DNA of 40,007 bases from Terriglobales bacterium. Lineage in GTDB: Bacteria; Acidobacteriota; Terriglobia; Terriglobales; Acidobacteriaceae. The notes under the pieces are model-generated. The model searched no databases. It saw only the letters and a list, made by a program, of their open reading frames with translations, and had not been told where the DNA came from. Position 1 is the stretch's first letter. Each line of letters starts with the position of its first letter. The position numbers were made by a program, and so were the translations under genes. The stretch covers positions 1-40,007 of the forward strand of contig JAMXLI010000010.1 of assembly GCA_024281115.1 (NCBI GenBank), written 5' to 3'. Shown here in pieces: positions 10,767 through 20,469 of the stretch.

Positions 10767-10826
10767 GGGCTGGGGAGGCTGGCGCCGCCCGTTTAGTATA
10801 AACACGGTCCCACCACGGAAGACGCT

Positions 10827-11615
10827 CTAGCCCACCAGTACCGCTCCCCCGTTCACGTTCAGAATTTCGCCCGTGATGAACCCGGCATGCTGGCTGCACA
10901 GGAACAGGATCGGTCCGGCGACCTCCTCCGGCTCAGCCACGCGCCCCAGGGGAATGGCACGGAAGATAACGTCGCGTGAGGCGGGCTCGTTCAGGGCAGG
11001 CTCCGCCATGTCGGTACGGACCCAGCCGGGAGCCACGCAGTTGACCAGAATTCCATCTTCCGCCAACTCCGTCGCTAAGCCCTTGGTCATGCTGATCAGG
11101 GCGCCCTTGCTGGCGGCATAGTCGCAGTGGAAAGCCTCGCCGCGCTGCCCCGCCGTGGAGCTGACAAATACAATGCGTCCGCGGACTGGCCCGAGTTTCT
11201 TCTGCCGCTTCATGGCTGCAACCGCATGTTTCACCACCCCAAACGCGCCATCCAGGTTGACGGCGAGGGTCCGGCCCCATTGCTCCTCGGTCATTTGATC
11301 GACCGGAACGCCTTCGGCGGGCCACACCCCGTGATTGATGACGACCGCGTCCAGCCGTGAAAAGCGCTGGAGAACGGCTGCGACCAGTTCGCGCCCGCTC
11401 TCGTCACCGGTAAGGTCGGCCTTAACAGCGAAGCAGTTCGGACCGGACTCCGCAGCCACACGCTGCGCCTGCTCCGCGGCGCTGCGGTAGCTGAAAGCCA
11501 CCTTGGCGCCGGCTTGCGCAAACAGCTTGACCGTGGCCGCGCCAATGCCGCGCGAGCCGCCTGTAACTAATGCGATGTGCCCATCGAGCGACAAAGTGAC
11601 GGCCGACGGTTTCAT
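10827..11615 (-). CDS. SDR family oxidoreductase (FabG-like)
   Basis: MKPSAVTLSLDGHIALVTGGSRGIGAATVKLF...FVSSTAGQRGEAFHCDYAASKGAL...NCVAPGWVRTDM...GFITGEILNVNGG; TGxxxGIG and YxxxK. Confidence 0.93.
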   Translation of the reverse strand: MKPSAVTLSLDGHIALVTGGSRGIGAATVKLFAQAGAKVAFSYRSAAEQAQRVAAESGPNCFAVKADLTGDESGRELVAAVLQRFSRLDAVVINHGVWPAEGVPVDQMTEEQWGRTLAVNLDGAFGVVKHAVAAMKRQKKLGPVRGRIVFVSSTAGQRGEAFHCDYAASKGALISMTKGLATELAEDGILVNCVAPGWVRTDMAEPALNEPASRDVIFRAIPLGRVAEPEEVAGPILFLCSQHAGFITGEILNVNGGAVLVG

Positions 11616-11696
11616 GGCAGAAGGGCTAGACCCTAGAGGAAAATGCGGGTAGGCGTCAATTCCCGACCGGGATTGGCGGGGCTGGTGCCGCCTCGG

Positions 11697-11721
11697 AAAA
11701 GCCACGGCCTGTGGCTTTTTT
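11697..11721 (+). terminator. Terminator-like hairpin between the divergent SDR and lpxC genes
   Basis: AAAAGCCAC-GGCCT-GTGGCTTTTTT: stem flanked by A tract and T tract, so potentially bidirectional. Confidence 0.6.
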
Positions 11722-11780
11722 GCCACATCCCATAACGCAACACCGGTTGTAATCTTCTCATCACACGCTAAATAGATCGT

Positions 11781-12686
11781 TTGCAGTACGAACAAACAAT
11801 TCGTCATCCCGTCGGCTGCGAAGGGGCAGGGCTGCATAGCGGCGCTCCCGTCAGCCTGCGCATTCTGCCCGCCCCGGCTGGTTCGGGGATCGTCTTTCAG
11901 CGCAGCGACTTGGACCATTTCCCGGTGGAGGCGGTCAGCCGGAATGTGGCGCGGGTGAGCTACGCCACCAGCCTGATGAAGAAAGGCGTGCTCATTTCCA
12001 CCACCGAGCACCTGCTCTCGGCATTTATCGGCACCGGAATCGATAACGCGATTGTCGAGCTGGACAACCTGGAAGTACCCATCCTGGACGGCAGCGCCAA
12101 ACCGTTTGTGGAGATGATCCGCAGCGCCGGCACCCGCCCGCAACGCAGGCCGCGCACCTTCCTGCGAATGGTGCGCCAACTCGAACTGAGCGACGGAGAT
12201 AAATTCATCGCGGTCTACCCCTCCGATACCTACAGCGTGCGTTACACCATTGACTTTCCGCACCCGCTGATCGGCCGCGAAAGTTTTGAAGTGGAATTGC
12301 AGGATGGAGAGTACGTCCGGGAAATCGCGCCGGCGCGCACTTTCGGCTTTTTGCACCAGGCTGACGCCATGCGCAACCAGGGATTGATTCGGGGTGCGTC
12401 GCCGGAAAACGCGATTGTTTTGACGCAGGACGCCCTGCTCAACCCTCCGCTGCGCTATGCGGACGAATTCGTGCGCCACAAAGTGCTGGACGCCATCGGC
12501 GACCTGGCGCTGCTGGGCAAGCGGCTGCTCGGGCGAGTAGTGGCCGACCGAGCCGGGCACGCGATGCACACCGCCCTGGTCTCCCGCATTTTGCGCGATC
12601 CAACTCTTTGGGAAGAAACGACGTTGGCGGCTGCTTCGGAGGACCGGGTTCCTGCGCTTTCCGCCCCTGCAGCGCCCACGCAATAA
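11781..12686 (+). CDS. lpxC: UDP-3-O-acyl-N-acetylglucosamine deacetylase
   Basis: TTG start; QTIRHPVGCEGAGLHSGAPV, STTEHLLSAFIGTGIDNAIVELD, EFVRHKVLDAIGDLALLGKRL. Confidence 0.96.
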   Translation: MQYEQTIRHPVGCEGAGLHSGAPVSLRILPAPAGSGIVFQRSDLDHFPVEAVSRNVARVSYATSLMKKGVLISTTEHLLSAFIGTGIDNAIVELDNLEVPILDGSAKPFVEMIRSAGTRPQRRPRTFLRMVRQLELSDGDKFIAVYPSDTYSVRYTIDFPHPLIGRESFEVELQDGEYVREIAPARTFGFLHQADAMRNQGLIRGASPENAIVLTQDALLNPPLRYADEFVRHKVLDAIGDLALLGKRLLGRVVADRAGHAMHTALVSRILRDPTLWEETTLAAASEDRVPALSAPAAPTQ

Positions 12687-12691
12687 GAGCG

Positions 12692-12708
12692 TGCGGGGCA
12701 GCCCCGCA
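12692..12708 (+). other. Perfect hairpin just after the lpxC stop (no U tract)
   Basis: TGCGGGG-CAG-CCCCGCA, 7-bp stem, 3-nt loop. Confidence 0.4.
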
Positions 12709-12815
12709 GGCGGCGGCCGTATCCAACCTGCCGGTGCTCTGGCCTGAGTCGCCCGGCTGCGCTGGTATGATAGGCAGGGCAAGCAGACCATTCCGTAGTA
12801 CCCAAACTGATCTTC

Positions 12816-15137
12816 ATGGCGCGACTTCACAAGTCCAGTCCCTTGCCGGACGCCATCTTCAGCGGAGCCGAAGCGAGCGAGGCAGAACGCCGCCGCCTGC
12901 TGGAGATCTTCCGGCATGTACCCATGGGTATCGCCATGACCCACGGCCCGGAACACCGCTGGAGTTTCCTGAATCCTGCAACTCTGAAAATTATGGGCGT
13001 GGACAGCCCGGATAAGGTGCTGCACCGCCCATTCGGAGAAACCTGGCCGGAGATGGCCAGCCATGTGGCCCATCTTGACCAGGTATTTGCTTCCGGGGAA
13101 CCCTTCCAGGGCAAGGAGATGGAGGTGCGCCCGCGCCTTGGCGGGGACGGCGGCGGTAAAACCCTGCATCTCGATGTGGGCTATGAGCCCCTGCGGAATG
13201 AAAGTGGACAGGTGGAAGGGATCCTGATCCACGCCAGTGACGTAACCGAGCGGGTGGACGCTCGCAGGCTGATGGAACGAGGCGAAGAACAGTTTCGTCA
13301 GCTGGCCGATTCCATTCCCACCCTGGCCTGGATGGCCAATCCGGACGGCTGGATCTTCTGGTACAACCGGCGCTGGTTCGAGTACACGGGCACGACGCCG
13401 GAGCAAATGCAAGGCTGGGGATGGCAGTCGGTCCACGATCCCGCCCAACTGCCGAAGGTCATGGAGCGCTGGAAGGCTTCGCTGGCGTCCGAGCTTCCCT
13501 TTGAAATGGTATTCCCACTGAAGGGCGCGGACGGCCAATTCCGCCCGTTTTTGACCCGCATCATTCCCGTGCGCGACTCCGAGGGGAAACTGTTCCGCTG
13601 GTTCGGCACCAACACCGATATCAGCAAACAACAGGAGACCGAAGAAGCCCTGCGGCGCAATGAAGAGCGCCTGCGCGCCGCGCTGACGGCGTCACAGGCC
13701 GGAACATTTCGCTGGGACCCGCACACTGGCGAGTACCTGGAGTTTGACGACAGCCTCAAGGAGCTTTTCGGCATACCGCTGGAAGAGCAGGTGCGCGTGC
13801 CCGAGGACTTTCTGAAGCGCGTGCATCCCGAGGACCTGGCCGCGGTGAAGGAAGGCGTGGAGCGCACCCGGTTGGGGGAGGATTTCGATGGGGAATTTCG
13901 CATTCTGATGCCCGATGGGAGCATTCGCTGGATCTATGACCGGGCCAAAATGATTGTGGAGGATGGCAAGCCGCTGTACCTGGTGGGCGCCTGCATGGAC
14001 ACGACCACGCGCAAGCAGGCGGACATCGCGCGGATGCGGCTGGCGGCGATCGTGGAGTCCTCCGACGACGCCATTGTCAGCAAGAACCTGAACGGGATCG
14101 TGACCAGCTGGAACAAGGCGGCGCAGCGCATGTTCGGCTACACCCAGGAGGAGATGATTGGCCGTCCCATTACGACCATCATCCCCCTCGAACTGCATCC
14201 CGATGAGGACGTGATCCTCTCCAAGATTCGACGCGGCGAGCGCATTGAGCACTTCGAGACCGTGCGGCAACGCAAGGACGGCGAACTGCTGGACGTCTCG
14301 CTCACGGTGTCGCCCGTTCGCGATGATTTCGGGCGCATTATTGGGGCCGCTAAGATTGCGCGCAACATCACCGAGCGGCGGCGAGCGGAACAGGCCCTGC
14401 GTACCAGCGAGAAGCTGGCCAGCGCGGGACGCATGGCCGCCACCATGGCGCACGAGATCAATAATCCGCTCGAATCCGTGGTGAACCTGCTCTACCTGGC
14501 TTGCTCCGACCCGGGCCTGTCGCCCGCTACGCGCGGCTACCTGGAGGCTGCCGACGAGGAATTGACGCGCGTTTCCCACATTACCAAGCAGACCCTGGGT
14601 TTTTACCGGGAATCGACGACGCCGCAACCCACGCGGATTTCCGAGTTGTTCGAAAGCCTGCTGCTGGTGTACGGGCCGCGCATCCGCAACAAGAAAATCA
14701 ACCTGGAACTCGATACCGAGCGCGAAATCGAAGTGCCCTCGGTTCGTGGTGAGCTGCGGCAGGTGCTGGCCAACGTGCTGCAGAACAGCATTGAAGCGGT
14801 GGACGCCGGCGGCAAGGTGCGCGTGCGCATCGCGCGAGCGCAGCGGCGGAGCGACGGAGCGCAGGGAGTGCAGGTGACGGTTGCCGACAATGGATTCGGC
14901 ATTGATCGCGCGAACCGGGACAGGATCTTCGAGCCCTTCTTCACAACCAAGAAGGACTTTGGCACAGGCCTCGGTCTCTGGGTGTCCAAGGAGATCGTGG
15001 ACCGGCACGGCGGCAGCATCCGGGTGCGAAGCAGCACGCATCCCGCGAAGAGTTGGACGGTGATCGCCATCTTCCTGCCCTTGGAGTCGCCTATTCCCAC
15101 AACCGCAGAGAACGCGGTTTCCGGCGCGGCCTTGTAG
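12816..15137 (+). CDS. Multi-PAS sensor histidine kinase
   Basis: 773 aa; several PAS/PAC-like repeats (e.g. FWYNRRWFEYTGTTPEQM, VTSWNKAAQRMFGYTQEEMIGRP), H-box MAHEINNPLESV, N/G boxes VTVADNGFGIDRANRDRIFEPFFTTKKDFGTGLGLWVSKEIVDRHGG. Confidence 0.94.
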   Translation: MARLHKSSPLPDAIFSGAEASEAERRRLLEIFRHVPMGIAMTHGPEHRWSFLNPATLKIMGVDSPDKVLHRPFGETWPEMASHVAHLDQVFASGEPFQGKEMEVRPRLGGDGGGKTLHLDVGYEPLRNESGQVEGILIHASDVTERVDARRLMERGEEQFRQLADSIPTLAWMANPDGWIFWYNRRWFEYTGTTPEQMQGWGWQSVHDPAQLPKVMERWKASLASELPFEMVFPLKGADGQFRPFLTRIIPVRDSEGKLFRWFGTNTDISKQQETEEALRRNEERLRAALTASQAGTFRWDPHTGEYLEFDDSLKELFGIPLEEQVRVPEDFLKRVHPEDLAAVKEGVERTRLGEDFDGEFRILMPDGSIRWIYDRAKMIVEDGKPLYLVGACMDTTTRKQADIARMRLAAIVESSDDAIVSKNLNGIVTSWNKAAQRMFGYTQEEMIGRPITTIIPLELHPDEDVILSKIRRGERIEHFETVRQRKDGELLDVSLTVSPVRDDFGRIIGAAKIARNITERRRAEQALRTSEKLASAGRMAATMAHEINNPLESVVNLLYLACSDPGLSPATRGYLEAADEELTRVSHITKQTLGFYRESTTPQPTRISELFESLLLVYGPRIRNKKINLELDTEREIEVPSVRGELRQVLANVLQNSIEAVDAGGKVRVRIARAQRRSDGAQGVQVTVADNGFGIDRANRDRIFEPFFTTKKDFGTGLGLWVSKEIVDRHGGSIRVRSSTHPAKSWTVIAIFLPLESPIPTTAENAVSGAAL

Positions 15138-15144
15138 GAGTTAC

Positions 15145-15879
15145 TCAGGTCGCCTGGCCCGCGGGGGAAGCGGGGGCCTTGCCGCGGGTACGCGCCGTCT
15201 CCAGAAGATCGAGTTGCTCTGCAATCCACTTCTCCAATTGCTCGCGGGAGCTCTGCGGCAGCTCCAGAAAGCGCAGGCCGGCTTTTCCACCGCCATCGCT
15301 CCAGGCCAGCTCCGCCTTGGGCTCCATGGCCACGTTGGTTCCCGGAAGCGTGAACTGCACACGGGAGATGGCGCTTTGGGGCAGGGGCGCCGCCGACCGG
15401 ATGGCCATGCCGCCCTCGCTCAGATTGCACGCGGTAACCCGGAATTCACCACTTTGGCTGTAATGGATGACTGCCTGCGCCTCCACGGGAATACGAAAAT
15501 ACCGGCGGCGCTCGCGCAGCATCGCGCCATGCGCAGCCGAAAAGCAGCGCAGCGCGCTCACCATGGTGATGGGTTTCTGGAGCACAAAGCTGGCGCCCAT
15601 CCCGAAAGCCGTACGAATGCTGGTGGCGCCGTTCAGAATGGCAAACGCGACGGAGCGCTTATTCGTCTCACTCTTACGCATTTTCTGCAGCACGTCGAGG
15701 CCGCCGGCCAGGTCGTCGCAATCCACGATGACCGCGTCAAACTTCTTGGCCGCAACGATCTCGGCGCCGGCCTCGACGCCGGTACACACCTCCACCCCCA
15801 CCCCCAGCTTGTCGAGCGCGGGCCGCACGATCCGCAACACTTCGGGGTCGCGGCTGAGGAGGAGGGACTCCAGCACCAT
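15145..15879 (-). CDS. Receiver-like domain fused to PilZ domain protein
   Basis: N-terminal REC-like fold (DAVIVDCDD...ASFVLQKPI), C-terminal PilZ signature RRYFRIP (RxxxR) plus NLSEGGMAIR (NxSxxG). Confidence 0.85.
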   Translation of the reverse strand: MVLESLLLSRDPEVLRIVRPALDKLGVGVEVCTGVEAGAEIVAAKKFDAVIVDCDDLAGGLDVLQKMRKSETNKRSVAFAILNGATSIRTAFGMGASFVLQKPITMVSALRCFSAAHGAMLRERRRYFRIPVEAQAVIHYSQSGEFRVTACNLSEGGMAIRSAAPLPQSAISRVQFTLPGTNVAMEPKAELAWSDGGGKAGLRFLELPQSSREQLEKWIAEQLDLLETARTRGKAPASPAGQAT

Positions 15880-16029
15880 TTCACGATGGTAACTTTGGGG
15901 CTAGTTGCGACCATAGGTCACCGAAGTAACTGAAAATACTCCGAAGCTGCTATCTTTCAATGGTTTGCAGCCTGCGGACCCACGTTCCCCGGCCGGCCGG
16001 CGCGACTGAAACTGGAACCCGAATCGCTC

Positions 16030-16524
16030 GTGCGCAACCTCGCCTATCTTTCGCTCGGATCCAATGTTGGAGACCGCGCCGGAAACCTGCGCACAGCCAT
16101 CGAACAACTGCGTCCCCTCGGCGAGGTTACGGCGGTGTCATCCTTCTACGAAACCGAGCCGGTGGAATTCACCGACCAACCCTGGTTTCTGAACTGCGCG
16201 GTTGCCTTGCAGACTGAGCTGAGGGCGGAACCTCTGTTGCGTGAGCTGCTCGCTTTGGAACAAACCATGGGGAGGCGGCGGACGCACAATAAGGGTCCGC
16301 GCACCATTGACGCCGACATCCTGCTGTTGGGCGAGACCATCATCGAAGCGCCCGGCCTCAGCATCCCCCATCCCGCCATGCAGCAACGGAGGTTCGTGCT
16401 CGAGCCCCTGGCGGAGATAGCTCCCAACCTGCGACATCCCCGGCTGGGGAAGACGGTGCGCGAGCTGCTGGATGCGCTGCCCCCGGGCGCGGTGGTGCGC
16501 AAATTGAGCGACAACCCGGGCTAG
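16030..16524 (+). CDS. folK: 2-amino-4-hydroxy-6-hydroxymethyldihydropteridine diphosphokinase
   Basis: GTG start; AYLSLGSNVGDRAGNLRTAI, SSFYETEPV, GPRTIDADILLLG, IPHPAMQQRRFVLEPLAEIAP. Confidence 0.96.
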   Translation: MRNLAYLSLGSNVGDRAGNLRTAIEQLRPLGEVTAVSSFYETEPVEFTDQPWFLNCAVALQTELRAEPLLRELLALEQTMGRRRTHNKGPRTIDADILLLGETIIEAPGLSIPHPAMQQRRFVLEPLAEIAPNLRHPRLGKTVRELLDALPPGAVVRKLSDNPG

Positions 16525-16572
16525 AAGCGCCCTCGTGAGGAATTCCGGGAAGATGCGGGCCGCGCAGGCGGC

Positions 16573-17229
16573 TCAGGGCACGATGATGCGGTTCCCCCCC
16601 TGGGCGGGGGTGGCCAGCACGGATGTTTTCTCCGGGAACTGCGCCAGCAGTGCGTCTACCAGCGCGCGTGACTTCGGACGCCCGGAGGTGCGCACGTGCG
16701 CCATGCGCAGCGTAAACACGAAGACCCGTAACAAGTCGGAATCCCGCAGGCTGCTGAAGCCGCGTTGCTTCTGTTCGAGCTTGCGATATTCGTCCAGGGT
16801 CTTTTCGATTTCTCCAGCGACCGCCTGGGCGCGCACTCCGCCAGGGGGCGCAGGGTAATGCAAACCGGAATTAACCAGTGTTTCGGAGGTCTTAGCCAGG
16901 GCGGTGAGCGCGGAAATAATGTCTTGGTCATTCAGGGAACGATCCGAACGGGCGGCCTGGGCCAGGGCAAAGTTCACGCCCAACAGCAGCTCCTCCTGCT
17001 GGTAGACGAATTGCTTGCTGATCTCGACAGCGGGAAATAATGCGCTCGCGTCAAGTTGGTCGAGGGAGCGCGGCTTCTCGTGCTCGCGCGCCTGGCGCAG
17101 GTAGACGCAATCGGAGGGACAATCGAGCGTGACTTCCCTCTGCTCGCCGCAGCACTGCGGGCAGATGCGGTCGTGCAGGGCAGGACAAAATCGTTTTTCC
17201 TTCCGCGTGTGGCAAATGGCGCAGCTCAC
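16573..17229 (-). CDS. Cys-rich (zinc-binding-like) conserved hypothetical protein
   Basis: MSCAICHTRKEKRFCPALHDRICPQCCGEQREVTLDCPSDCVYLRQAREHEKPR... then helical C-terminal region; full-length ORF. Confidence 0.75.
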   Translation of the reverse strand: MSCAICHTRKEKRFCPALHDRICPQCCGEQREVTLDCPSDCVYLRQAREHEKPRSLDQLDASALFPAVEISKQFVYQQEELLLGVNFALAQAARSDRSLNDQDIISALTALAKTSETLVNSGLHYPAPPGGVRAQAVAGEIEKTLDEYRKLEQKQRGFSSLRDSDLLRVFVFTLRMAHVRTSGRPKSRALVDALLAQFPEKTSVLATPAQGGNRIIVP

Positions 17230-17447
17230 CGGCGGGTTTCCTGCGACGGCATGAAGGCATTATGACATCCCAGGCGCTCCGCCGGCGGGTGCGCGCGGCG
17301 GGCGCGAAATGCACTTTTGGGCGCACGGGATGCGCGGCAGGCGGCCCCCACCTGGGCGGAAGGCCCATTTTTGGCGGCCATTTTGGGCCCTACCCGTGTC
17401 AAACCCGCATAAAATAAGGCTTGCACGCTTCTTTTCCACAGAGCTGC

Positions 17448-17456
17448 TGGTATAAG
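17448..17456 (+). promoter_or_regulatory. Candidate extended -10 promoter element for the HU gene
   Basis: TGGTATAAG (TGnTATAAx) about 57 nt upstream of the start codon; no convincing -35 box. Confidence 0.4.
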
Positions 17457-17512
17457 ATAGCGGCCATCGTTGTGCATCTTGAAAGTTTTATGGTTGGCAA
17501 GGAGGAATTTCT

Positions 17513-17806
17513 ATGGCTGCTGGACTGACCAAAACGCAGTTAATCCGCCACCTGGCGGAGAAGCTGGAGACCAACAACAAGACCGCGGCGGCATTTCTGC
17601 AACATCTGGCGGAGACCGCGGTGAAGGAAACCAAGAAGAATGGCGTGTTCGTGCTGCCCGGCCTGGGGCGGCTGAAAAAGGTCCAGCGCAAGGCGCGCAT
17701 GGGACGCAATCCCCAGACAGGCGAGCCCATCAAGATTGCCGCCAAGACCACGGCAAAGTTCTACCTGGCGAAGAGCGTGAAGGATTCCATCGCGCCCAAG
17801 AAGTAG
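17513..17806 (+). CDS. HU family DNA-binding protein
   Basis: 97 aa; AAGGAGG SD at 17499; TKTQLIRHLAEKLETNNKTAAAFLQHL...VFVLPGLGRLKKVQRKARMGRNPQTGEPIKIAAKTTAKF. Confidence 0.95.
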   Translation: MAAGLTKTQLIRHLAEKLETNNKTAAAFLQHLAETAVKETKKNGVFVLPGLGRLKKVQRKARMGRNPQTGEPIKIAAKTTAKFYLAKSVKDSIAPKK

Positions 17807-17832
17807 CCGCACGGCGGCATTGGAGAGAAGAG

Positions 17833-17858
17833 GCCGGCATGTGCCGGCTTTTTCTTTT
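17833..17858 (+). terminator. Rho-independent terminator of the HU gene
   Basis: GCCGGC-ATGT-GCCGGC followed by TTTTTCTTTT, about 26 nt after the HU stop. Confidence 0.85.
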
Positions 17859-17867
17859 GCCCTGCAG

Positions 17868-18374
17868 TCAAGCTGCAGCGGCGCGGCTGCGGCGGAGGCC
17901 ATCCAGACCCCAGCATCGTCCCGCATCGGCGGCATAGAAGATCACAAACAGCAGAAGCAAGGGCAGGTGATCGAGTTCGGCGCCGAAGTATCTCCACACC
18001 GGCACATGGTGACCAGGTCCCCACCAGGTTGCGAGAGTCAGATTCACCATGTGCAGGACGCCCAACACCGAGGCCAGCCGCACCCATAATCCCAGCAGGA
18101 GCGCCAAGCCAATGAAAAGCTCGACCGCGCCCACCAGGTAACCGAAAAATACGTGGTGGGGCAGCACCACGGCGGACAAAAATGCGCGGTAGAAGCCGAC
18201 CGCGCCGTTTTCGATGAAGTCTTTCAGCCAGACTTGCGGAAATGTGCGCTGCGCGAATTCCGAGCTGGCCAGCTTGTACTCGCCAAAGAGGAGGAAAAAT
18301 ACGGCCGTGGCGATCCGGCACAGCGCCAGGACGCGTCCCGCGGTTGGGTCGCGTGTGGCGGGCGGGGCGCTCAT
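17868..18374 (-). CDS. DoxX family membrane protein
   Basis: LALCRIATAVFFLLFGEYKLASSEF...GYLVGAVELFIGLALLLGLWVRLASVLGVLHMVNL; multi-TM. Start could also be at 18392. Confidence 0.8.
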   Translation of the reverse strand: MSAPPATRDPTAGRVLALCRIATAVFFLLFGEYKLASSEFAQRTFPQVWLKDFIENGAVGFYRAFLSAVVLPHHVFFGYLVGAVELFIGLALLLGLWVRLASVLGVLHMVNLTLATWWGPGHHVPVWRYFGAELDHLPLLLLFVIFYAADAGRCWGLDGLRRSRAAAA

Positions 18375-18405
18375 GCCCACCCCTCGCGCCATCTGGCGCC
18401 GAGAG

Positions 18406-19710
18406 TCATGGCGCGGCGGAGCGAACTACCTGTCCGCCCTTCATAATGAACCGCACGTTGTGGAGCTGCCGGGCGTCGCGCAAGGGATCGCCGCTGACAG
18501 CGATGATGTCGGCGTAAGCTCCCGCCGTAATTGCGCCCAGCTTGCCGGCCATGCCCAGCATCTCGGCGGCGTTGACCGTGGCAGCGCGCAAGGCGTCTGG
18601 CGGGGCCATTCCCAGGTCCACCATGCGGTCGAATTCCTGCGCGATGGGCTCGGTCCACTTGATTCCGCCCATGTCGGTGCCGAACACGATTCTGATGCCG
18701 GCCTGCATTGCCTTGCGGAAGGACTGCTCGTGCGCCGAGGCGCGCAATCGGTCGCGTTGACCCTCGGGCGTATTCGCAGGGGCCCAGTCGGTGTAGTAGA
18801 CCGCCAGCGTCGGACAGTACCAGGTGCCCTGCCGTTTCATCTGCGCGATCTGCGCGTCGCTGATCTGCAGTCCGTGCTCAATCGAGTCGCAGCCGCCATC
18901 GAGCGCGCGCTGCAGGCCCACGCCGCTATAGGCATGGCAGGCGACTTTCCGGCGCCAGCCGTGGGTTTCGTCCACGACTGCCTTGAGTTCATCGAGCGTG
19001 AGGGTGGGTTGGGAGATGAGTTCACCGTTGTCGCCGGCCCACGAGCGATGAGTCATATACACCTTGATCCAGTCCGCGCCGTGCTCGAGCTGCTCGCGGG
19101 CAGCCTTGCGCGTTTCCACCGGTCCGTCGGCAATCTGCACTCCCTTAGGCAGGGTGAGCTCCGGCGCGTACCCCTCCAAGGGATAGCCTCCGGTGGTGGA
19201 AATGGCGCGGGTAGCGACGAAGAGCCGCGGCCCGGGAATGTGTCCCTCTTCGATCGCCTGTTTAATACCGATATCGCCGTAACCCGCGCCTTCGGTTTCC
19301 AGATCGCGCAGCGTGGTGAAACCCTGCTCGAGGGCTCTGCGGGCAGCCACCGCGGCGCGGGCGGCGCGGTAGGCCAGCGGATACTTCAGGATGTTGGCGT
19401 CATAACCGCCCTCCGCGGGATCCTCGCCCTGCAAAAAGATATGGGTGTGCGAATCAATCAGCCCGGGTAAGACCGTGTCGTGAGAGAGATCGATCACCTC
19501 AGCGCCGGAGGGAACACCCGCGCTCGAGTCGCGCACCGCCTCGATCCGGTCGCCGCGGATCACGATCACCTGATTAGCGCGCGCCGAGCCCGTCCGCGGA
19601 TCAACCAGGCTGCCCGCGCGAATCGCGATCAGCTTTCCAGAAGGCGCCTGGGCCGCCGCGCATGCGGCCAGAATGGCCACGCACCAGAACGCCCGCATCC
19701 CTAATCGCAT
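18406..19710 (-). CDS. Secreted amidohydrolase family protein
   Basis: Signal peptide; DLSHDTVLPGLIDSHTHIFL, CHAYSGVGLQRALDGGCDSIEHGL, FGTDMGGI, LGAITAGAYADIIAVSGDPLRD. Confidence 0.92.
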   Translation of the reverse strand: MRLGMRAFWCVAILAACAAAQAPSGKLIAIRAGSLVDPRTGSARANQVIVIRGDRIEAVRDSSAGVPSGAEVIDLSHDTVLPGLIDSHTHIFLQGEDPAEGGYDANILKYPLAYRAARAAVAARRALEQGFTTLRDLETEGAGYGDIGIKQAIEEGHIPGPRLFVATRAISTTGGYPLEGYAPELTLPKGVQIADGPVETRKAAREQLEHGADWIKVYMTHRSWAGDNGELISQPTLTLDELKAVVDETHGWRRKVACHAYSGVGLQRALDGGCDSIEHGLQISDAQIAQMKRQGTWYCPTLAVYYTDWAPANTPEGQRDRLRASAHEQSFRKAMQAGIRIVFGTDMGGIKWTEPIAQEFDRMVDLGMAPPDALRAATVNAAEMLGMAGKLGAITAGAYADIIAVSGDPLRDARQLHNVRFIMKGGQVVRSAAP

Positions 19711-19770
19711 GTTCGCCTCCGAAAAGGAGGGGAATCATACACCAGGGGCCGCCCGCGAGCGCCGGTCCGC

Positions 19771-20157
19771 CTACTCCTGGATCACGGCGTCGGCTTCAAT
19801 TTCAACCCGCATTTCCGGCGAGATCAGGGCAGCAACCGCCAGCATGGTCGCTGCGGGGCGTATGTCGCGAAAATGTTCTCCGTGGGCCCTGCCTACTTGC
19901 TGCCAGTCATTGATGTCGGTGAGGTAGGTGCGCGTGCGAACGACGTCCGCCATGCTGGCCCCAGCATCCTGGAGCGCACGCTCGATAATTTGCAGGGCGC
20001 GTTTGGCCTGGGCATAAGCGTCGCCTACGAAGGGCTTGCCGCCTTCGCCCACGGCCACAGTTCCCGCCACGTACACGTGAGCGCCCATGCGAACCGCGCG
20101 CGAATAGCCGACCAATGGCTCCCACTTTGCCCCGCTGGAGATGTTCTTTCTCGCCAT
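19771..20157 (-). CDS. RidA family protein
   Basis: [41 protein letters not shown]...[54 protein letters not shown]. Confidence 0.92.
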   Translation of the reverse strand: MARKNISSGAKWEPLVGYSRAVRMGAHVYVAGTVAVGEGGKPFVGDAYAQAKRALQIIERALQDAGASMADVVRTRTYLTDINDWQQVGRAHGEHFRDIRPAATMLAVAALISPEMRVEIEADAVIQE

Positions 20158-20469
20158 GCTCCCTCCCGATTGAAGTGACGGTGTATGGATGCGCCGCCTG
20201 CCGGCCCGATTCTGTTTCGCGCTGTCGCGCGCCGCCTTTGGCAGCCAGAAGCGAGGAGTGCCAACAGTGCGCCGCGACCGGGGCGGCGCTGCAACCAAAA
20301 CGGCTGAGTATCTTCTCCAATTGAAGTGGGCGCTGAAATCCGGACCCAGAGCGGCATCCGGCAAGGCTGACTTACTCAAGTTACTTGCGCTGGCCGCACA
20401 GGTGCGATATGTACCGCCACAGACCTGTTGTGGGGCCGGTGGGTAGGCGCAGACCCTAAGGAGAAGGCA

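Noticed and set aside
11616-13631. Upstream extension of the SDR ORF to 934 aa
   Set aside because: The extension runs antisense to lpxC and the histidine kinase; the SDR domain begins normally near the ATG at 11615.
17490-17528. 12-codon upstream ORF overlapping the HU start (MVGKEEFLWLLD)
   Set aside because: Contains the HU Shine-Dalgarno and has no convincing RBS of its own; probably chance.
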